A program made the position numbers and the translations under genes. Below the pieces are notes generated by a model. It was not told the origin of the DNA. It was given only the letters and a program-made list of their open reading frames with translations, and made no database searches. Shown piece after piece: positions 36,340 to 44,734 of a stretch of DNA of 64,000 bases (the first letter of the stretch is position 1; every line of letters begins with the position of its first letter). The DNA lies in the NCBI RefSeq assembly GCF_000719135.1, contig NZ_JOEK01000003.1, positions 310,001-374,000 of the forward strand. The letters are read 5' to 3'. The stretch is from Streptomyces avicenniae (GTDB lineage: Bacteria; Actinomycetota; Actinomycetes; Streptomycetales; Streptomycetaceae).

Positions 36340-36963
36340 TCAGACGTGCAGGCGGCTGAGGACGAGCGTGTCGTGGTCGGCGGGCCGCTGCCGCGACGCC
36401 GCCGTGCGCCGCGCCTCGCGCGCGCCGGTGGGCCGCGGCGGCGGGGCGTCGTGCCGGACGAGCGGGACGGCCGGACGCGGGCGGCGGCGCCGCCGGGACG
36501 TCAGGCGGCGCAGCGTCCGGTAGCTCAGCTGGTGCGCCAGGGCGATCCCGGCGATGTCGAGGATCACCGAGTCGATGTCGGCCACGCGGCTCGGGACCAT
36601 CGACTGGCAGTACTCCAGCGCCAGCGCCACCATCGCGCCCGTGAGGACCGTGCGCCCGAAGGAGCCGAGGCGGTTGCCGCCGAGGTCACGGCTGAGGAGC
36701 GGCAGCAGGATTCCGAGCGGCGCTAGCCGGAGCATCCCGCCGCCGACCGAGCGCAGCGCCTCTCCCGGCCCGTGCCGGAGATCGACGGCGATGGTGGCGA
36801 ACGGCTCCAGGTTGCCTGGGGCGACCCACACGACGCTGAGGGGACGCAGGGCCAGCCAGCTCACCACGGAGAGGTGGACGGCCACGAGGACGAGGGCGCT
36901 CAGCCGGACGCGCCGATCGGCGACGGGTCCGGTGGAGCCCGCGGAGTGAGGCTGCACGGACAC
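36340..36963 (-). CDS. VanZ family membrane protein
   Basis: A 207-residue protein with an N-terminal membrane helix (LSALVLVAVHLSVVSWLAL) and three more hydrophobic segments (LRLAPLGILLPLL, TVLTGAMVALALEYCQSMV, DSVILDIAGIALAHQL). The EYCQSMVPSRVADIDSVILDIAG stretch is the VanZ core. The C-terminal 60 residues are basic and Pro/Arg-rich. VanZ proteins are linked to low-level teicoplanin resistance or envelope functions, but the mechanism is unknown. GTG 36963 was chosen; GTG 36957 is equally possible. It follows the AfsQ-linked lipoprotein gene after 53 bases and may be co-transcribed. Confidence 0.82.
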   Translation of the reverse strand: MSVQPHSAGSTGPVADRRVRLSALVLVAVHLSVVSWLALRPLSVVWVAPGNLEPFATIAVDLRHGPGEALRSVGGGMLRLAPLGILLPLLSRDLGGNRLGSFGRTVLTGAMVALALEYCQSMVPSRVADIDSVILDIAGIALAHQLSYRTLRRLTSRRRRRPRPAVPLVRHDAPPPRPTGAREARRTAASRQRPADHDTLVLSRLHV

Positions 36964-37006
36964 CAGGACGCGGCACCCGTCGCTGATGGTTCCGCGCCGT
37001 GTGTGT

Positions 37007-37016
37007 GACGTACGTC
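37007..37016. promoter_or_regulatory. GACGTACGTC palindrome after the lipoprotein gene
   Basis: A perfect 10-bp palindrome lies immediately beyond the lipoprotein stop and about 45 bases before the VanZ start. It may be an operator for VanZ or chance. Confidence 0.3.
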
Positions 37017-37631
37017 TTACGGTCCGTTGATCCGCCGCCTGATGGTGTCCTGGGCCTCCTCGGGGCTGGCCCGGGTCGCGGTGGAGCAGGCGTAGGTCTT
37101 CGGGCGGTCCTGCTTGCCGTCCGGCGGGCCGCCGAGCATGACGGTCCAGCCGTCGCCCAGCGACTCGTTGGCGGCGAAGGTGCAGATGATCTGCACGAGC
37201 GCGGTCGCGGGGAGGGCGGCGGGGCGTTCGCTCAGCCGCAGGGTGCCCGCCGGGTCGCCGCCGACCGGGCCGCTGACCCGCAGGTCGGCGGGGACCTCGC
37301 TCGTGAATCCGGCGTCCCGCTCGTTCCTGCCGGGGGCGCTCTGGAGTTCGGACAGCAGGGCGCCCGCGATCTTCGCGCCGTCCTGCGCGGTGGCGCCGAG
37401 GGAGAGGGGGCGCCGCACCGGGTTCACGTGGGAGCCGCAGACGAGGAAGACCTCGCTGTCCTGGCTGTCCTCGCCGGGGGGCGCGTCGCAGGTCGCACGG
37501 GTGGGGGCCGGCCCGGCGTCCACGGGGACGTCGGTCGGGCGTATGCCGCAGGCGGTGGCCGTGGCGAGGAGGACGGTCACGCCGAGGGCGGCGAGGAGCC
37601 CGGCCGCGTACCGGCGGGGGAGGCGTATCAC
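37017..37631 (-). CDS. Lipoprotein of the afsQ operon
   Basis: A 204-residue lipoprotein with signal peptide and lipobox VLLATATAC (cysteine at about 28). The extracytoplasmic part has DAPPGEDSQDSEVFLVCGSHVNPV and a conserved-looking ALVQIICTFAANESLGDGWTV. The GTG start overlaps the afsQ2 stop by 4 bases, so it is made with the two-component system. The equivalent gene sits in the same place in S. coelicolor (SCO4905 as I recall). It may modulate signal sensing by AfsQ2; this is inference from coupling. Confidence 0.87.
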   Translation of the reverse strand: MIRLPRRYAAGLLAALGVTVLLATATACGIRPTDVPVDAGPAPTRATCDAPPGEDSQDSEVFLVCGSHVNPVRRPLSLGATAQDGAKIAGALLSELQSAPGRNERDAGFTSEVPADLRVSGPVGGDPAGTLRLSERPAALPATALVQIICTFAANESLGDGWTVMLGGPPDGKQDRPKTYACSTATRASPEEAQDTIRRRINGP

Positions 37632-39238
37632 CGGCGCTCACCGCCGTCCGCCGGGCTGTCGTGGCCGGGGGCGCCCGTGACGTCGCCCGGGGCGCGGCTG
37701 CCCGGCAGGACGACGGGGGTGTCCTCCGCCTCGCACGGGTCGTCCGGCTCGTCCTGCGTGCGGTGGGGCAGCCGCAGGGTGAACTCGGCGCCGCCGCCCG
37801 GCAGGTTCCGCGCCGTGATGTCGCCGCCGTGCAGATGGGCGTTCTCCAGCGCGATGGACAGCCCGAGCCCGCTGCCGTCCGAGCGCGGCCGGGACGCGCT
37901 GGCCTTGTAGAAGCGGTCGAAGACGTGCGGCAGCACCTCGGCGGGGATGCCGGGCCCGTGGTCGGCGACCCGGATCACGACCTCGGGCCCCGCGGGCCCC
38001 GTCTCCTCGCGCAGGCTGACGCGCACCGGGGAGCCGCCGTGCTTGAGGGCGTTGCCGATGAGGTTGGCGAGGATGACGTCGAGGCGGCGCGGGTCGAGGC
38101 TGGCGATGACGTGCCGTGGCGCGTCCAGTTCGACGGCGTCGAGCCAGGCGCGGGCGTCGATGCAGGCGGTGACCTGGTCGGCGATGTCCACGGCGTCCAG
38201 CACCATCCGGGCCGTGCCCGCGTCGAAGCGGGTGACCTCCATCAGGTTCTCGACCAGGTCGTTCAGCCGCCGCGTCTCGCTGACGACCAGCTGCACGGCC
38301 GGGGCGATCATCGGGTCGAGGCTGTCGATCTCCTCTTCGAGCACCTCGGTCATCGCGGTGATGGCGGTCATCGGGGTGCGCAGTTCGTGCGACATGTCGG
38401 CGACGAAGCGGCGGCTGGCCTCCTCGCGTCCGCTCAGCTCGGCCACGCGCGCTTCGAGGGAGGCGGCGGCGTCGTTGAACGTGCGGGTCAGCTCGGCCAG
38501 TTCGTCGGCGCCGCGCACTTCGAGACGGGTGTCCAGCTTGCCCTGCCCGAGCCGGTGCGCCGCGTCGCTGAGCCGCTGCACGGGCCGCAGGACGGTGCGG
38601 GCCGCCGCCTGCGCGAGCAGGACGGAGCCGATGACGGCCAGGGCGGTGGCGATGCCCAGGGACCAGGCGAGGGACCGCAGGTCGTCGCTCTCCGCGCCGA
38701 GGGACGCGAGCATGTACCCGGTCGGCCCCTCGCCCATGACCTGGGTGCCGCCGATGAGGTACGGGTGGCCCTCGCGCGTGATCCGCTGCCAGTACATGTG
38801 GAACGGCGCGCCCGAGTCGTCGTCGTAGCGCCGCTGCCGTACGGCCTCCCGCAGCGAGTCGGGGACCATCGCGGCGCTGAAGACGGCCGGGTCGGACTCG
38901 GCGGCGCACTCGGGGCGGCCGTCCTGGTCCTCGACGAGGACGACCTCGAAGCCCAGCGTGTTGTTGGCGACGGCTGCGGCCATGCCGCGCAGGTCGTCGC
39001 AGGTGGCCTCGTCGGGGAGCGCCCCCGCGTTGTCGCCCAGCGACTTGCGGAACTCGCCGAGCGCCGAGTTCTGCGCGCGGGTGACGACGGCGTCGCGGTT
39101 GAGCCAGTACGCGATGCCGGACACGGACACGGCGGCGACCAGGGCGACCAGCGCGAACACCGTGACGAGCCGCAGCCGCAGGCTGGTGAGCCGCAGCAGC
39201 GCGCGCAGCCGTCCCCGTACGCCGGTCTCGTGCGTCAC
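37628..39238 (-). CDS. afsQ2: Sensor histidine kinase AfsQ2
   Basis: A 536-residue membrane sensor kinase. A first membrane helix (about 20-43) and a second (about 190-210) flank an extracellular sensor domain. HAMP follows (RPVQRLSDAAHRLGQGKLDTRL), then the phosphoacceptor H-box FVADMSHELRTPMTAI, N-box NLIGNALKHG, DHGPGIPAEVLPHVFDRF and GSGLGLSIALENAHLHGG. In S. coelicolor AfsQ1/Q2 responds to nitrogen status (glutamate) and controls antibiotic production. It overlaps afsQ1 and the lipoprotein gene by 4 bases each. Confidence 0.95.
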   Translation of the reverse strand: MTHETGVRGRLRALLRLTSLRLRLVTVFALVALVAAVSVSGIAYWLNRDAVVTRAQNSALGEFRKSLGDNAGALPDEATCDDLRGMAAAVANNTLGFEVVLVEDQDGRPECAAESDPAVFSAAMVPDSLREAVRQRRYDDDSGAPFHMYWQRITREGHPYLIGGTQVMGEGPTGYMLASLGAESDDLRSLAWSLGIATALAVIGSVLLAQAAARTVLRPVQRLSDAAHRLGQGKLDTRLEVRGADELAELTRTFNDAAASLEARVAELSGREEASRRFVADMSHELRTPMTAITAMTEVLEEEIDSLDPMIAPAVQLVVSETRRLNDLVENLMEVTRFDAGTARMVLDAVDIADQVTACIDARAWLDAVELDAPRHVIASLDPRRLDVILANLIGNALKHGGSPVRVSLREETGPAGPEVVIRVADHGPGIPAEVLPHVFDRFYKASASRPRSDGSGLGLSIALENAHLHGGDITARNLPGGGAEFTLRLPHRTQDEPDDPCEAEDTPVVLPGSRAPGDVTGAPGHDSPADGGERR

Positions 39239-39921
39239 GAAGGCGCGTCCAGGCGGTAGCCCACGCCGCGGACGGTGCGGATCAGCTTGGGGGAGGACGG
39301 CACGTCCTCGACCTTCGCGCGCAGGCGCTGGACGCAGGCGTCCACGAGGCGCGAGTCGCCGAGGTAGTCGTGCTCCCAGACGAGCCGCAGCAGCTGCTGG
39401 CGGGAGAGCGCCTGGCCGGGGCGGCGGCTCAGTTCGAGGAGGAGCCGCAGCTCGGTGGGCGTGAGCTGGAGGTCCACGCCGTTCTTGGTGACCGTCATGG
39501 CCGCCCGGTCGATCACGATCGATCCGAAGGTGGCGGAATCGTTCGACTCGCGCTCGCCGCGCCGCATCACCGCGCGGATACGGGCGTCCAGGACGCGGCC
39601 CTGCACGGGCTTGACGACGTAGTCGTCCGCGCCGGACTCCAGGCCGACCACGACGTCGATGTCGTCGCTACGCGCCGTGAGCAGGATGATCGGCAGCTGA
39701 TCGGTGCGACGGATACGCCGACAGACCTCGAAGCCGTCGATCCCGGGCAGCATCACGTCCAGGACGATCAGATCAGGCCGCTGTTCGCGCAGCAGTTTCA
39801 GCCCGTCCTCGCCCGTCGGCGCGGTCACCACACGGTGTCCCTGGCGAGTCAGGCTCATCTCCAGGGCTGTTCGAACCGCCTCGTCGTCCTCGATCAGCAA
39901 CAGGAAAGCCACGCCGGTCAT
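39235..39921 (-). CDS. afsQ1: Response regulator AfsQ1
   Basis: A 228-residue OmpR/PhoB-type regulator. The receiver domain has acidic pair EDD, phosphoacceptor aspartate in LIVLDVMLPG, LLTARSDD and the lysine in DDYVVKPV. The winged-helix domain has LTPTELRLLLELSRRPGQALSRQQLLRLVWEHDYLGDSRLVDACVQRLRAKVED (in pieces) and ends TVRGVGYRL. ATG 39921 is the longest start; GTG 39912 would place the phosphorylated residue at 52 and matches the S. coelicolor protein's N-terminus better. A matching GTGAC-n6-GTGAC site lies between it and sigQ. Confidence 0.96.
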   Translation of the reverse strand: MTGVAFLLLIEDDEAVRTALEMSLTRQGHRVVTAPTGEDGLKLLREQRPDLIVLDVMLPGIDGFEVCRRIRRTDQLPIILLTARSDDIDVVVGLESGADDYVVKPVQGRVLDARIRAVMRRGERESNDSATFGSIVIDRAAMTVTKNGVDLQLTPTELRLLLELSRRPGQALSRQQLLRLVWEHDYLGDSRLVDACVQRLRAKVEDVPSSPKLIRTVRGVGYRLDAPS

Positions 39922-40005
39922 TGTGTCCTATGGACGGGGCGGAGTACGACTGTCCGTTTGCACCCACCCCCGGCGCCGGACCGGCGCACCGGAGCACGGA
40001 CCCCT

Positions 40006-40021
40006 GTGACACCGCTGTGAC
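40006..40021. promoter_or_regulatory. AfsQ1 binding site in the afsQ1-sigQ intergenic region
   Basis: GTGAC-ACCGCT-GTGAC at 40006-40021 is an exact match to the published AfsQ1 consensus GTnAC-n6-GTnAC. It lies between the divergent afsQ1 and sigQ genes, the location where AfsQ1 activates sigQ in S. coelicolor. Confidence 0.85.
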
Positions 40022-40106
40022 AGACGGGGGACCCCGTCATGAAACTGGCCCGGCACTGTAGTGGCCAGCAGGAACCGGACGAGGAACGGACAAGGGGGGA
40101 GCGGGG

Positions 40107-40838
40107 ATGAACGTCACGCGTCACACCGGCTCGGCAGTGAGGGGGACGCACATGTCCGCCGGGGTGGTTCCCGTCCGGCACGGGGAGAAGTCCGTGGCCG
40201 CGAACCGGCTGGGGGGCCGGCGCGGTCCCGGGCAGCAGCGTCCGTCCCACCTCAGCGCGGTGGACGGGCGTACGGGGGAGGTGCGCTGCGCGGGGGACGC
40301 ACGGCGCGACGGGGAGGCGGAGGCGGAGTTCACCGCCTACGTCCGGGAGCGCCGTGCCTCTCTCTACGCGACGGCCTACCACCTCACCGGTGACCGGTAC
40401 GAGGCCGAGGACCTGCTCCAGAGCGCGCTGCTGTCCACGTACCGCGCCTGGGACCGTATCTCCGACAAGGCCGCCATCAGCGGATACCTGCGGCGGACGA
40501 TGACCAACCTGCACATCAGCGCCTGGCGCCGGCGGAAGCTCAACGAGTACCCGACCGAGGAACTGCCCGAGTCGCCCGGTGAGCAGGACACGATGCGCGG
40601 CACCGAACTGCGTGCCGTGCTGTGGCAGGCGCTCGCGCGTCTGCCGGAGCAGCAGCGGACGATGCTGGTGCTGCGCTACTACGAGGGGCAGACCGACCCC
40701 GAGATCGCCGACACGCTGGGCATCAGCGTCGGCACGGTGAAGAGCAGCATCTGGCGGACGCTGCGCCGCCTGCGGGAGGACCGGGTGCTCAGCTTCGGTC
40801 AGGACCGCGAGGAGTCCTTCGGCGAACTGGTCGCCTGA
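40107..40838 (+). CDS. sigQ: RNA polymerase sigma factor SigQ (ECF, SigE family)
   Basis: A 243-residue ECF sigma factor. Region 2 is FTAYVRERRASLYATAYHLTGDRYEAEDLLQSALLSTYRAW in adjacent pieces, then ISGYLRRTMTNLHISAWRRRK. Region 4 is LPEQQRTMLVLRYYEGQTDPEIADTLGISVGTVKSSIWRTLRRLR. About 70 residues of low conservation precede region 2. ATG 40107 has GGGGAGCGGGG upstream, and ATG 40152 with GAGGGGG is an alternative. It is divergent from afsQ1 with the AfsQ1 site between them; in S. coelicolor sigQ is an AfsQ1 target that antagonises AfsQ1 effects. Confidence 0.93.
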   Translation: MNVTRHTGSAVRGTHMSAGVVPVRHGEKSVAANRLGGRRGPGQQRPSHLSAVDGRTGEVRCAGDARRDGEAEAEFTAYVRERRASLYATAYHLTGDRYEAEDLLQSALLSTYRAWDRISDKAAISGYLRRTMTNLHISAWRRRKLNEYPTEELPESPGEQDTMRGTELRAVLWQALARLPEQQRTMLVLRYYEGQTDPEIADTLGISVGTVKSSIWRTLRRLREDRVLSFGQDREESFGELVA

Positions 40839-40902
40839 CGCGACCGGCGCAGCCGGGGATCGGGGGGAAACGGGGGAGCGGGGGAAAAGGGGGACGGGGA
40901 AC

Positions 40903-40941
40903 GCGGGGTCCGGTCGGCCGGGGGGTCTGGCCGGGCCCCGC
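40903..40941. terminator. Terminator between sigQ and the phospholipase D gene
   Basis: GCGGGGTCCGGTC at 40903-40915 pairs with GGCCGGGCCCCGC at 40929-40941, 13 positions with two G-U pairs. It lies between convergent genes, so it probably acts in both directions. Confidence 0.6.
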
Positions 40942-40971
40942 GCCGTCATGTCGGGCGACGGTCGCCCCGCC

Positions 40972-42150
40972 TCACAGGAAGCGGCGTATCGGCCGCACCA
41001 GGGCCTCCCGCACGCGCTGCGCGGGCGCCCGCCGCCGCCACCGTCCGGCCTCCATGCGCACGCTCGCCGCCACGTCCTCGTCGAAGTGCCGGTCCAGGGT
41101 GGCCGTGAACTCCTCGTCCAGCACGGCGAGCATGACCTCCTCGTCGTGTTCGAGCGAGCGCCGGTTCAGGTTGGTCGAGCCGATCAGCGCGGCCACGCCG
41201 TCCACCGTCGCGATCTTCGCGTGCATCATCGTCGGCCCGTACTGGAAGATCCGCACGCCGCAGTCCAGCAGCTCCTGGTAGTGCCACTGGCCGCCGAGCT
41301 GCGCGACGCGCTTGTCGGTGTGCGGCCCCGGCAGGACGATCTCCACCGTGACGCCGCGCGCCGCCGTCGCGCACAGCAGCTCCGTGAAGTACCGGTCGGG
41401 CGCGAAGTAGGCCGTGGCCAGCCGCACGCGCTCCTCCGCCGACTCCAGCACGACCTTCAGCAGCGTCTGCATGTCCTGCCAGCCGAAGCTCGCCGAGCCG
41501 CGCACCACCTGCACGACCGCGCCGCCCGGCTGCCGCTGCGCGGGGAAGCGGTCGCGCTCGTCGAACAGCACGTCCCGGCACTCGGCCCAGTTCTGCGCGA
41601 ACGCCGCCGCGATCCCGTCCACCGCGGGGCCGCTCACCCGCACGTGGGTGTCCCGCCACTCGTCCGGGTCCCGTGCGTCGCCGCGCCACTCGTCCGCGAT
41701 GCCGACGCCGCCGGTGAACGCCGTCGCCTCGTCCACGACGAGGACCTTCCGGTGGCAGCGGTGGTTCTGCTTCAGCGGCGACAGCCACAGCGGCTTGCGG
41801 AACCACGCCACGCTCACCCCGGCCCGTTCCATCCGCGCCAGCTGGTCCTTCTCGATCAGCCTGCTCCCGAAGCCGTCGAGCAGCAGCCGCACGCGCACGC
41901 CCGCCGCCGCCCGTTCGGTCAGCGCCTCGGCGAACTCCCGCGCGATCTCGCCCTTCCAGTACACGAACGTCATCAGGTCCACGGTGTGCCGGGCCGAGCG
42001 GATGGCGTCGAGCATCGCGGGGAAGATCTCGTCGCCGTTGCGCAGCACGTCGAGGGCGTTGCCCTCGGTGGCGGCCACGCCGATCAGCCGCTCCAGTCTT
42101 CGCCGTATGCGGTCGGCGCGCCGCGCCGTGTCCTCGCCGGTCGCCGTCAT
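40972..42150 (-). CDS. Phospholipase D-like / cardiolipin synthase family protein
   Basis: A 392-residue protein with two HKD motifs: HRCHRKVLVVDEATAFTGG in the first half and MHAKIATVDGVAALIGSTN in the second. These supply the two histidines of the PLD active site, and LMTFVYWKGEIAREFAEAL is typical of the ClsC-like group. No membrane helices are seen at the N-terminus, unlike ClsA. It may make cardiolipin from phosphatidyl lipids or hydrolyse phosphodiesters. It is monocistronic. Confidence 0.9.
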   Translation of the reverse strand: MTATGEDTARRADRIRRRLERLIGVAATEGNALDVLRNGDEIFPAMLDAIRSARHTVDLMTFVYWKGEIAREFAEALTERAAAGVRVRLLLDGFGSRLIEKDQLARMERAGVSVAWFRKPLWLSPLKQNHRCHRKVLVVDEATAFTGGVGIADEWRGDARDPDEWRDTHVRVSGPAVDGIAAAFAQNWAECRDVLFDERDRFPAQRQPGGAVVQVVRGSASFGWQDMQTLLKVVLESAEERVRLATAYFAPDRYFTELLCATAARGVTVEIVLPGPHTDKRVAQLGGQWHYQELLDCGVRIFQYGPTMMHAKIATVDGVAALIGSTNLNRRSLEHDEEVMLAVLDEEFTATLDRHFDEDVAASVRMEAGRWRRRAPAQRVREALVRPIRRFL

Positions 42151-42287
42151 GGGATCGCCTCGCCGTCCGCCGGGGAAGGGGGGACGGGCCCCGCGCCGTC
42201 CGGCGTCGGCCGTGGAGCCGGACGACTGTAACCCCTGCCTGGCCTGGAGGAACAGGGGCGGCCGGCGTCCTCGTCAGGTGGGGTCCG

Positions 42288-42644
42288 TCAGGCGGCGCCG
42301 GTCCGTAGCGGACGCGTGGCGCGGCGTACGGCGGCGTCGGCGTGGAAGGTGACCGAGGTACCAGGCCCTTCGAGGGCGACGGCGACGCGCCCCGGGGCGT
42401 CGCGCAGCGGCGCGCTGCGCCAGGACGTCACCGGCTCGTGGCTCCAGCCGTCCACGGCGAGCGCGTCCACCGCGGTGTGGCCGGCGCTCTCCTCCCACGC
42501 GTCGAAGCCCTGCGCCGCCCACTCGGGCGGGGCGCCGTCCGGCAGGCCGCGATGCCTGGCGTGGACGGTGACCGTGCGCGCGCGCTCGTCGATCAGCAGC
42601 GACGTCACGCCGCCGCCCTGCCCCGCGCCGTCAGAGGCGTTCAT
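42288..42644 (-). CDS. Hypothetical protein coupled to the Imm50-like gene
   Basis: A 118-residue soluble protein. It starts MNASDGAGQGGGVTSLLIDERARTVTVHARHRGLP and contains two beta-rich stretches (VDALAVDGWSHEPVTSW, GRVAVALEGPGTSVTFHADAAVR). Its start lies 14 bases inside the end of the upstream Imm50-like gene, so the two are co-translated. I do not recognise the family; its similar strand pattern suggests a distant relative of its partner. Confidence 0.65.
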   Translation of the reverse strand: MNASDGAGQGGGVTSLLIDERARTVTVHARHRGLPDGAPPEWAAQGFDAWEESAGHTAVDALAVDGWSHEPVTSWRSAPLRDAPGRVAVALEGPGTSVTFHADAAVRRATRPLRTGAA

Positions 42645-43161
42645 AGAAGGCCCTGTCCGTGGTGTCGGGGAGCCCGCCGCGCAGCCGGATGCGATCGACG
42701 CGCCCGGCGAAGCGGTAGCTGTCCGGCGTGCCGCCGTGGGCGGCGAGGTGGCCGACGCGCAGGGACGCGTTCGCGGTGAACCGCCCCGTGCCCGCGCCGT
42801 CCCGGCGGGTGAGGGCGACGGCGAGCCGCCGCCCCTCCGGCGGCGCCGTCTCCAGCGTGACGTCCACCGGCCCGCCCGCGAGCGGACCGGCCAGCCGCAC
42901 GTCCGCCACGTCCAGGAACGCGACGTGGCACTCGAACCGGTCGGCGCCCGCCCCGGTCCACTCCGGCTCAGGCCGGTCGGGGAAGGCGGGCAGGTCGAGC
43001 CGGAGGACGACGGAGGGGCCGTGCCGGTCCAGGTGCAGCGAGCGCAGCACGGCGCCCGACAGCGGCGGGACGGCGGTGTAGTAGGCGTCCAGCGCTTCGC
43101 GGTTGACCAGGGCGTCGGCCCAGTGACGGGTCACCGTACGGCCCGACGCTGCCCGCCCCAT
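42631..43161 (-). CDS. Imm50-like immunity protein
   Basis: A 176-residue protein with the pattern HWADALVNREALDAYY...PPLSGAVLRSLHLDRHGPSVVLRLDLPAFPD followed by HVAFLDVADVRLAGP, which resembles the Imm50 family of polymorphic-toxin immunity proteins. The match is by eye. No toxin gene is adjacent, so it may be an orphan immunity protein. It is divergent from the deaminase gene, with repeated TGCAAG hexamers (43174-43179 and 43186-43191) between them. Confidence 0.62.
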   Translation of the reverse strand: MGRAASGRTVTRHWADALVNREALDAYYTAVPPLSGAVLRSLHLDRHGPSVVLRLDLPAFPDRPEPEWTGAGADRFECHVAFLDVADVRLAGPLAGGPVDVTLETAPPEGRRLAVALTRRDGAGTGRFTANASLRVGHLAAHGGTPDSYRFAGRVDRIRLRGGLPDTTDRAFYERL

Positions 43162-43258
43162 TCACCCACCCCCTGCAAGACTGCGTGCAAGGCACCATAC
43201 AGACGGCGCCGTGCGTCCGCCGGGCCCGGTACGTCGCACCAGGGAAGCAAGGAAGCAC

Positions 43259-43741
43259 ATGAACGACACCGACCTGCGCCATCTGCGGCGCGCCGTCGAG
43301 CTGGCCGCCGAGGGGCTCGCCGCAGGGGACGAGCCGTTCGGCTCCGTCCTGGTGGGCCCGGACGGCGCGGTCCTGTTCGAGGACCACAACCACGTGGGCG
43401 GCGGCGACGCGACGCAGCACCCCGAGTTCGCCCTCGCCCGCTGGTCCGCCGCGCACCTCACCCCGCAGGAGCGCGCCGCCGCCACCGTCTACACCTCGAC
43501 CGAGCACTGCCCCATGTGCGCCACCGCCCACGGCTGGGTCGGCCTCGGCCGCATCGTCTACGCCAGCTCGTCCGCCCAACTCGGCGGCTGGCTCGCGGGC
43601 CTCGGCCTGCCCCCGCTGCCCGTCCGCCCGCTGCCGATCACGGATCTCGTGCCGGGCGCCGTCGTGGAGGGCCCGGTCGCGCCGCTGGACGAGGAGGTCC
43701 GCGCGCTGCACCTGCGCTACCACGCGGCGCCGCCCGTCTGA
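43259..43741 (+). CDS. Nucleoside/base deaminase of the CDA superfamily
   Basis: A 160-residue zinc deaminase of the guanine/tRNA-adenosine deaminase type. The usual HAE zinc/proton-shuttle motif reads HPE (QHPEFALARW), and the second zinc motif is EHCPMC in place of PCPMC. Both keep the zinc ligands and the glutamate. GDEPFGSVLVGPDGAVLFEDHN is the expected substrate strand. AAGGAA precedes ATG 43259. The substrate is uncertain (guanine, cytosine or a modified base). Confidence 0.85.
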   Translation: MNDTDLRHLRRAVELAAEGLAAGDEPFGSVLVGPDGAVLFEDHNHVGGGDATQHPEFALARWSAAHLTPQERAAATVYTSTEHCPMCATAHGWVGLGRIVYASSSAQLGGWLAGLGLPPLPVRPLPITDLVPGAVVEGPVAPLDEEVRALHLRYHAAPPV

Positions 43742-43839
43742 GTCGTATCCGGGGAAAACCCCGCGCCGCGCCCCTCCCGGCTGTCACCGTGGAACGCGCC
43801 CCCGCCGTGGGGGCGCGCCCCGGAGGCGGAGGAGAGCCT

Positions 43840-44637
43840 GTGGAACGGACGTCGCACGAGCAGGAGCGTTACGCGGACGGCCTGTTCGGCCACGCGGTGC
43901 CGACCGAGCTGGAACGGCTGCGGCTGCTGGAGTCCCTGTTGGACGGCGCCACGCGCGCCCGGCTGGCGGCCCTCGGGCTGAAGCCGGGCGACGCCGTCCT
44001 CGAAGTCGGCGGCGGGGCCGGGTCCGTGGCCCGCTGGATGGCCGGGCAGGGCGCCCGGGTGACGGTCACCGACCTCGACACGACGTTCCTGACCGGCCTG
44101 GTGGACGAGGGCGTGACGGTCCTGCGGCACGACCTGTTCACCGACGACTTCCCGCCGGGCTCGTTCGACGTGATCCACACCCGGTACGTCGTCATGCACC
44201 TGCCGGAGCCGGACGTGGCCGTCGCGCGGCTCGCCAACTGGCTGAAGCCCGGCGGCGTGCTGCTGCTCGAAGAGCCCGCCACCTTCCCGACCGAGGACTC
44301 GCCGCACCCGGCGTACCGCGCGGCGATGCGCGCGTTCCGCGCCTACCTGGAACTGTCGGTCGGAAGCGACACGTCCTGGGCGCGCTCGCTGCCGGTGCCG
44401 CTGGAGCGCGCCGGGCTCACCGGGATCGGGCACCACGCGCGCATCCAGCCGGTCAAGGGCGGGGACGCCGAGGCGCGGTGGTGGGTGCTGAACCTGGAGC
44501 AGGCGCGGGCCGGGATGGTCGCCGCGGGGCTCGCCACGGACGCGGAGATCGACGCGGCCTGCGCCGAGTTGGTCTCGCCCGGCTTCCACGACCTGTCGCT
44601 CGCCGTCCTCACGGCCTGGGGGCGGCGGCCGGGCTGA
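43840..44637 (+). CDS. Class I SAM-dependent methyltransferase
   Basis: A 265-residue Rossmann-fold methyltransferase with motif I AVLEVGGGAGSVARWMA, the acidic residue of motif II in VTVTDLDTTFL, and motif IV as SFDVIHTRYVVMHLPEPDVAVARLANWLKPGGVLLLEEPA. The C-terminal half is of the ubiquinone/small-molecule methyltransferase type. GTG 43840 has GGAGGAGA upstream. The frame is open far upstream (from 42316), but that part is non-coding in composition. The substrate is unknown. Confidence 0.88.
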   Translation: MERTSHEQERYADGLFGHAVPTELERLRLLESLLDGATRARLAALGLKPGDAVLEVGGGAGSVARWMAGQGARVTVTDLDTTFLTGLVDEGVTVLRHDLFTDDFPPGSFDVIHTRYVVMHLPEPDVAVARLANWLKPGGVLLLEEPATFPTEDSPHPAYRAAMRAFRAYLELSVGSDTSWARSLPVPLERAGLTGIGHHARIQPVKGGDAEARWWVLNLEQARAGMVAAGLATDAEIDAACAELVSPGFHDLSLAVLTAWGRRPG

Positions 44638-44734
44638 GCCGCGCGGGCGTCGTGTCCCGCGAAGGGGTGGTGACGGGCGGCCGGACGCGCCGCCCGTCAC
44701 CTCGGGGCACGCGGCCCCGGTCGGACGGCCCCGG

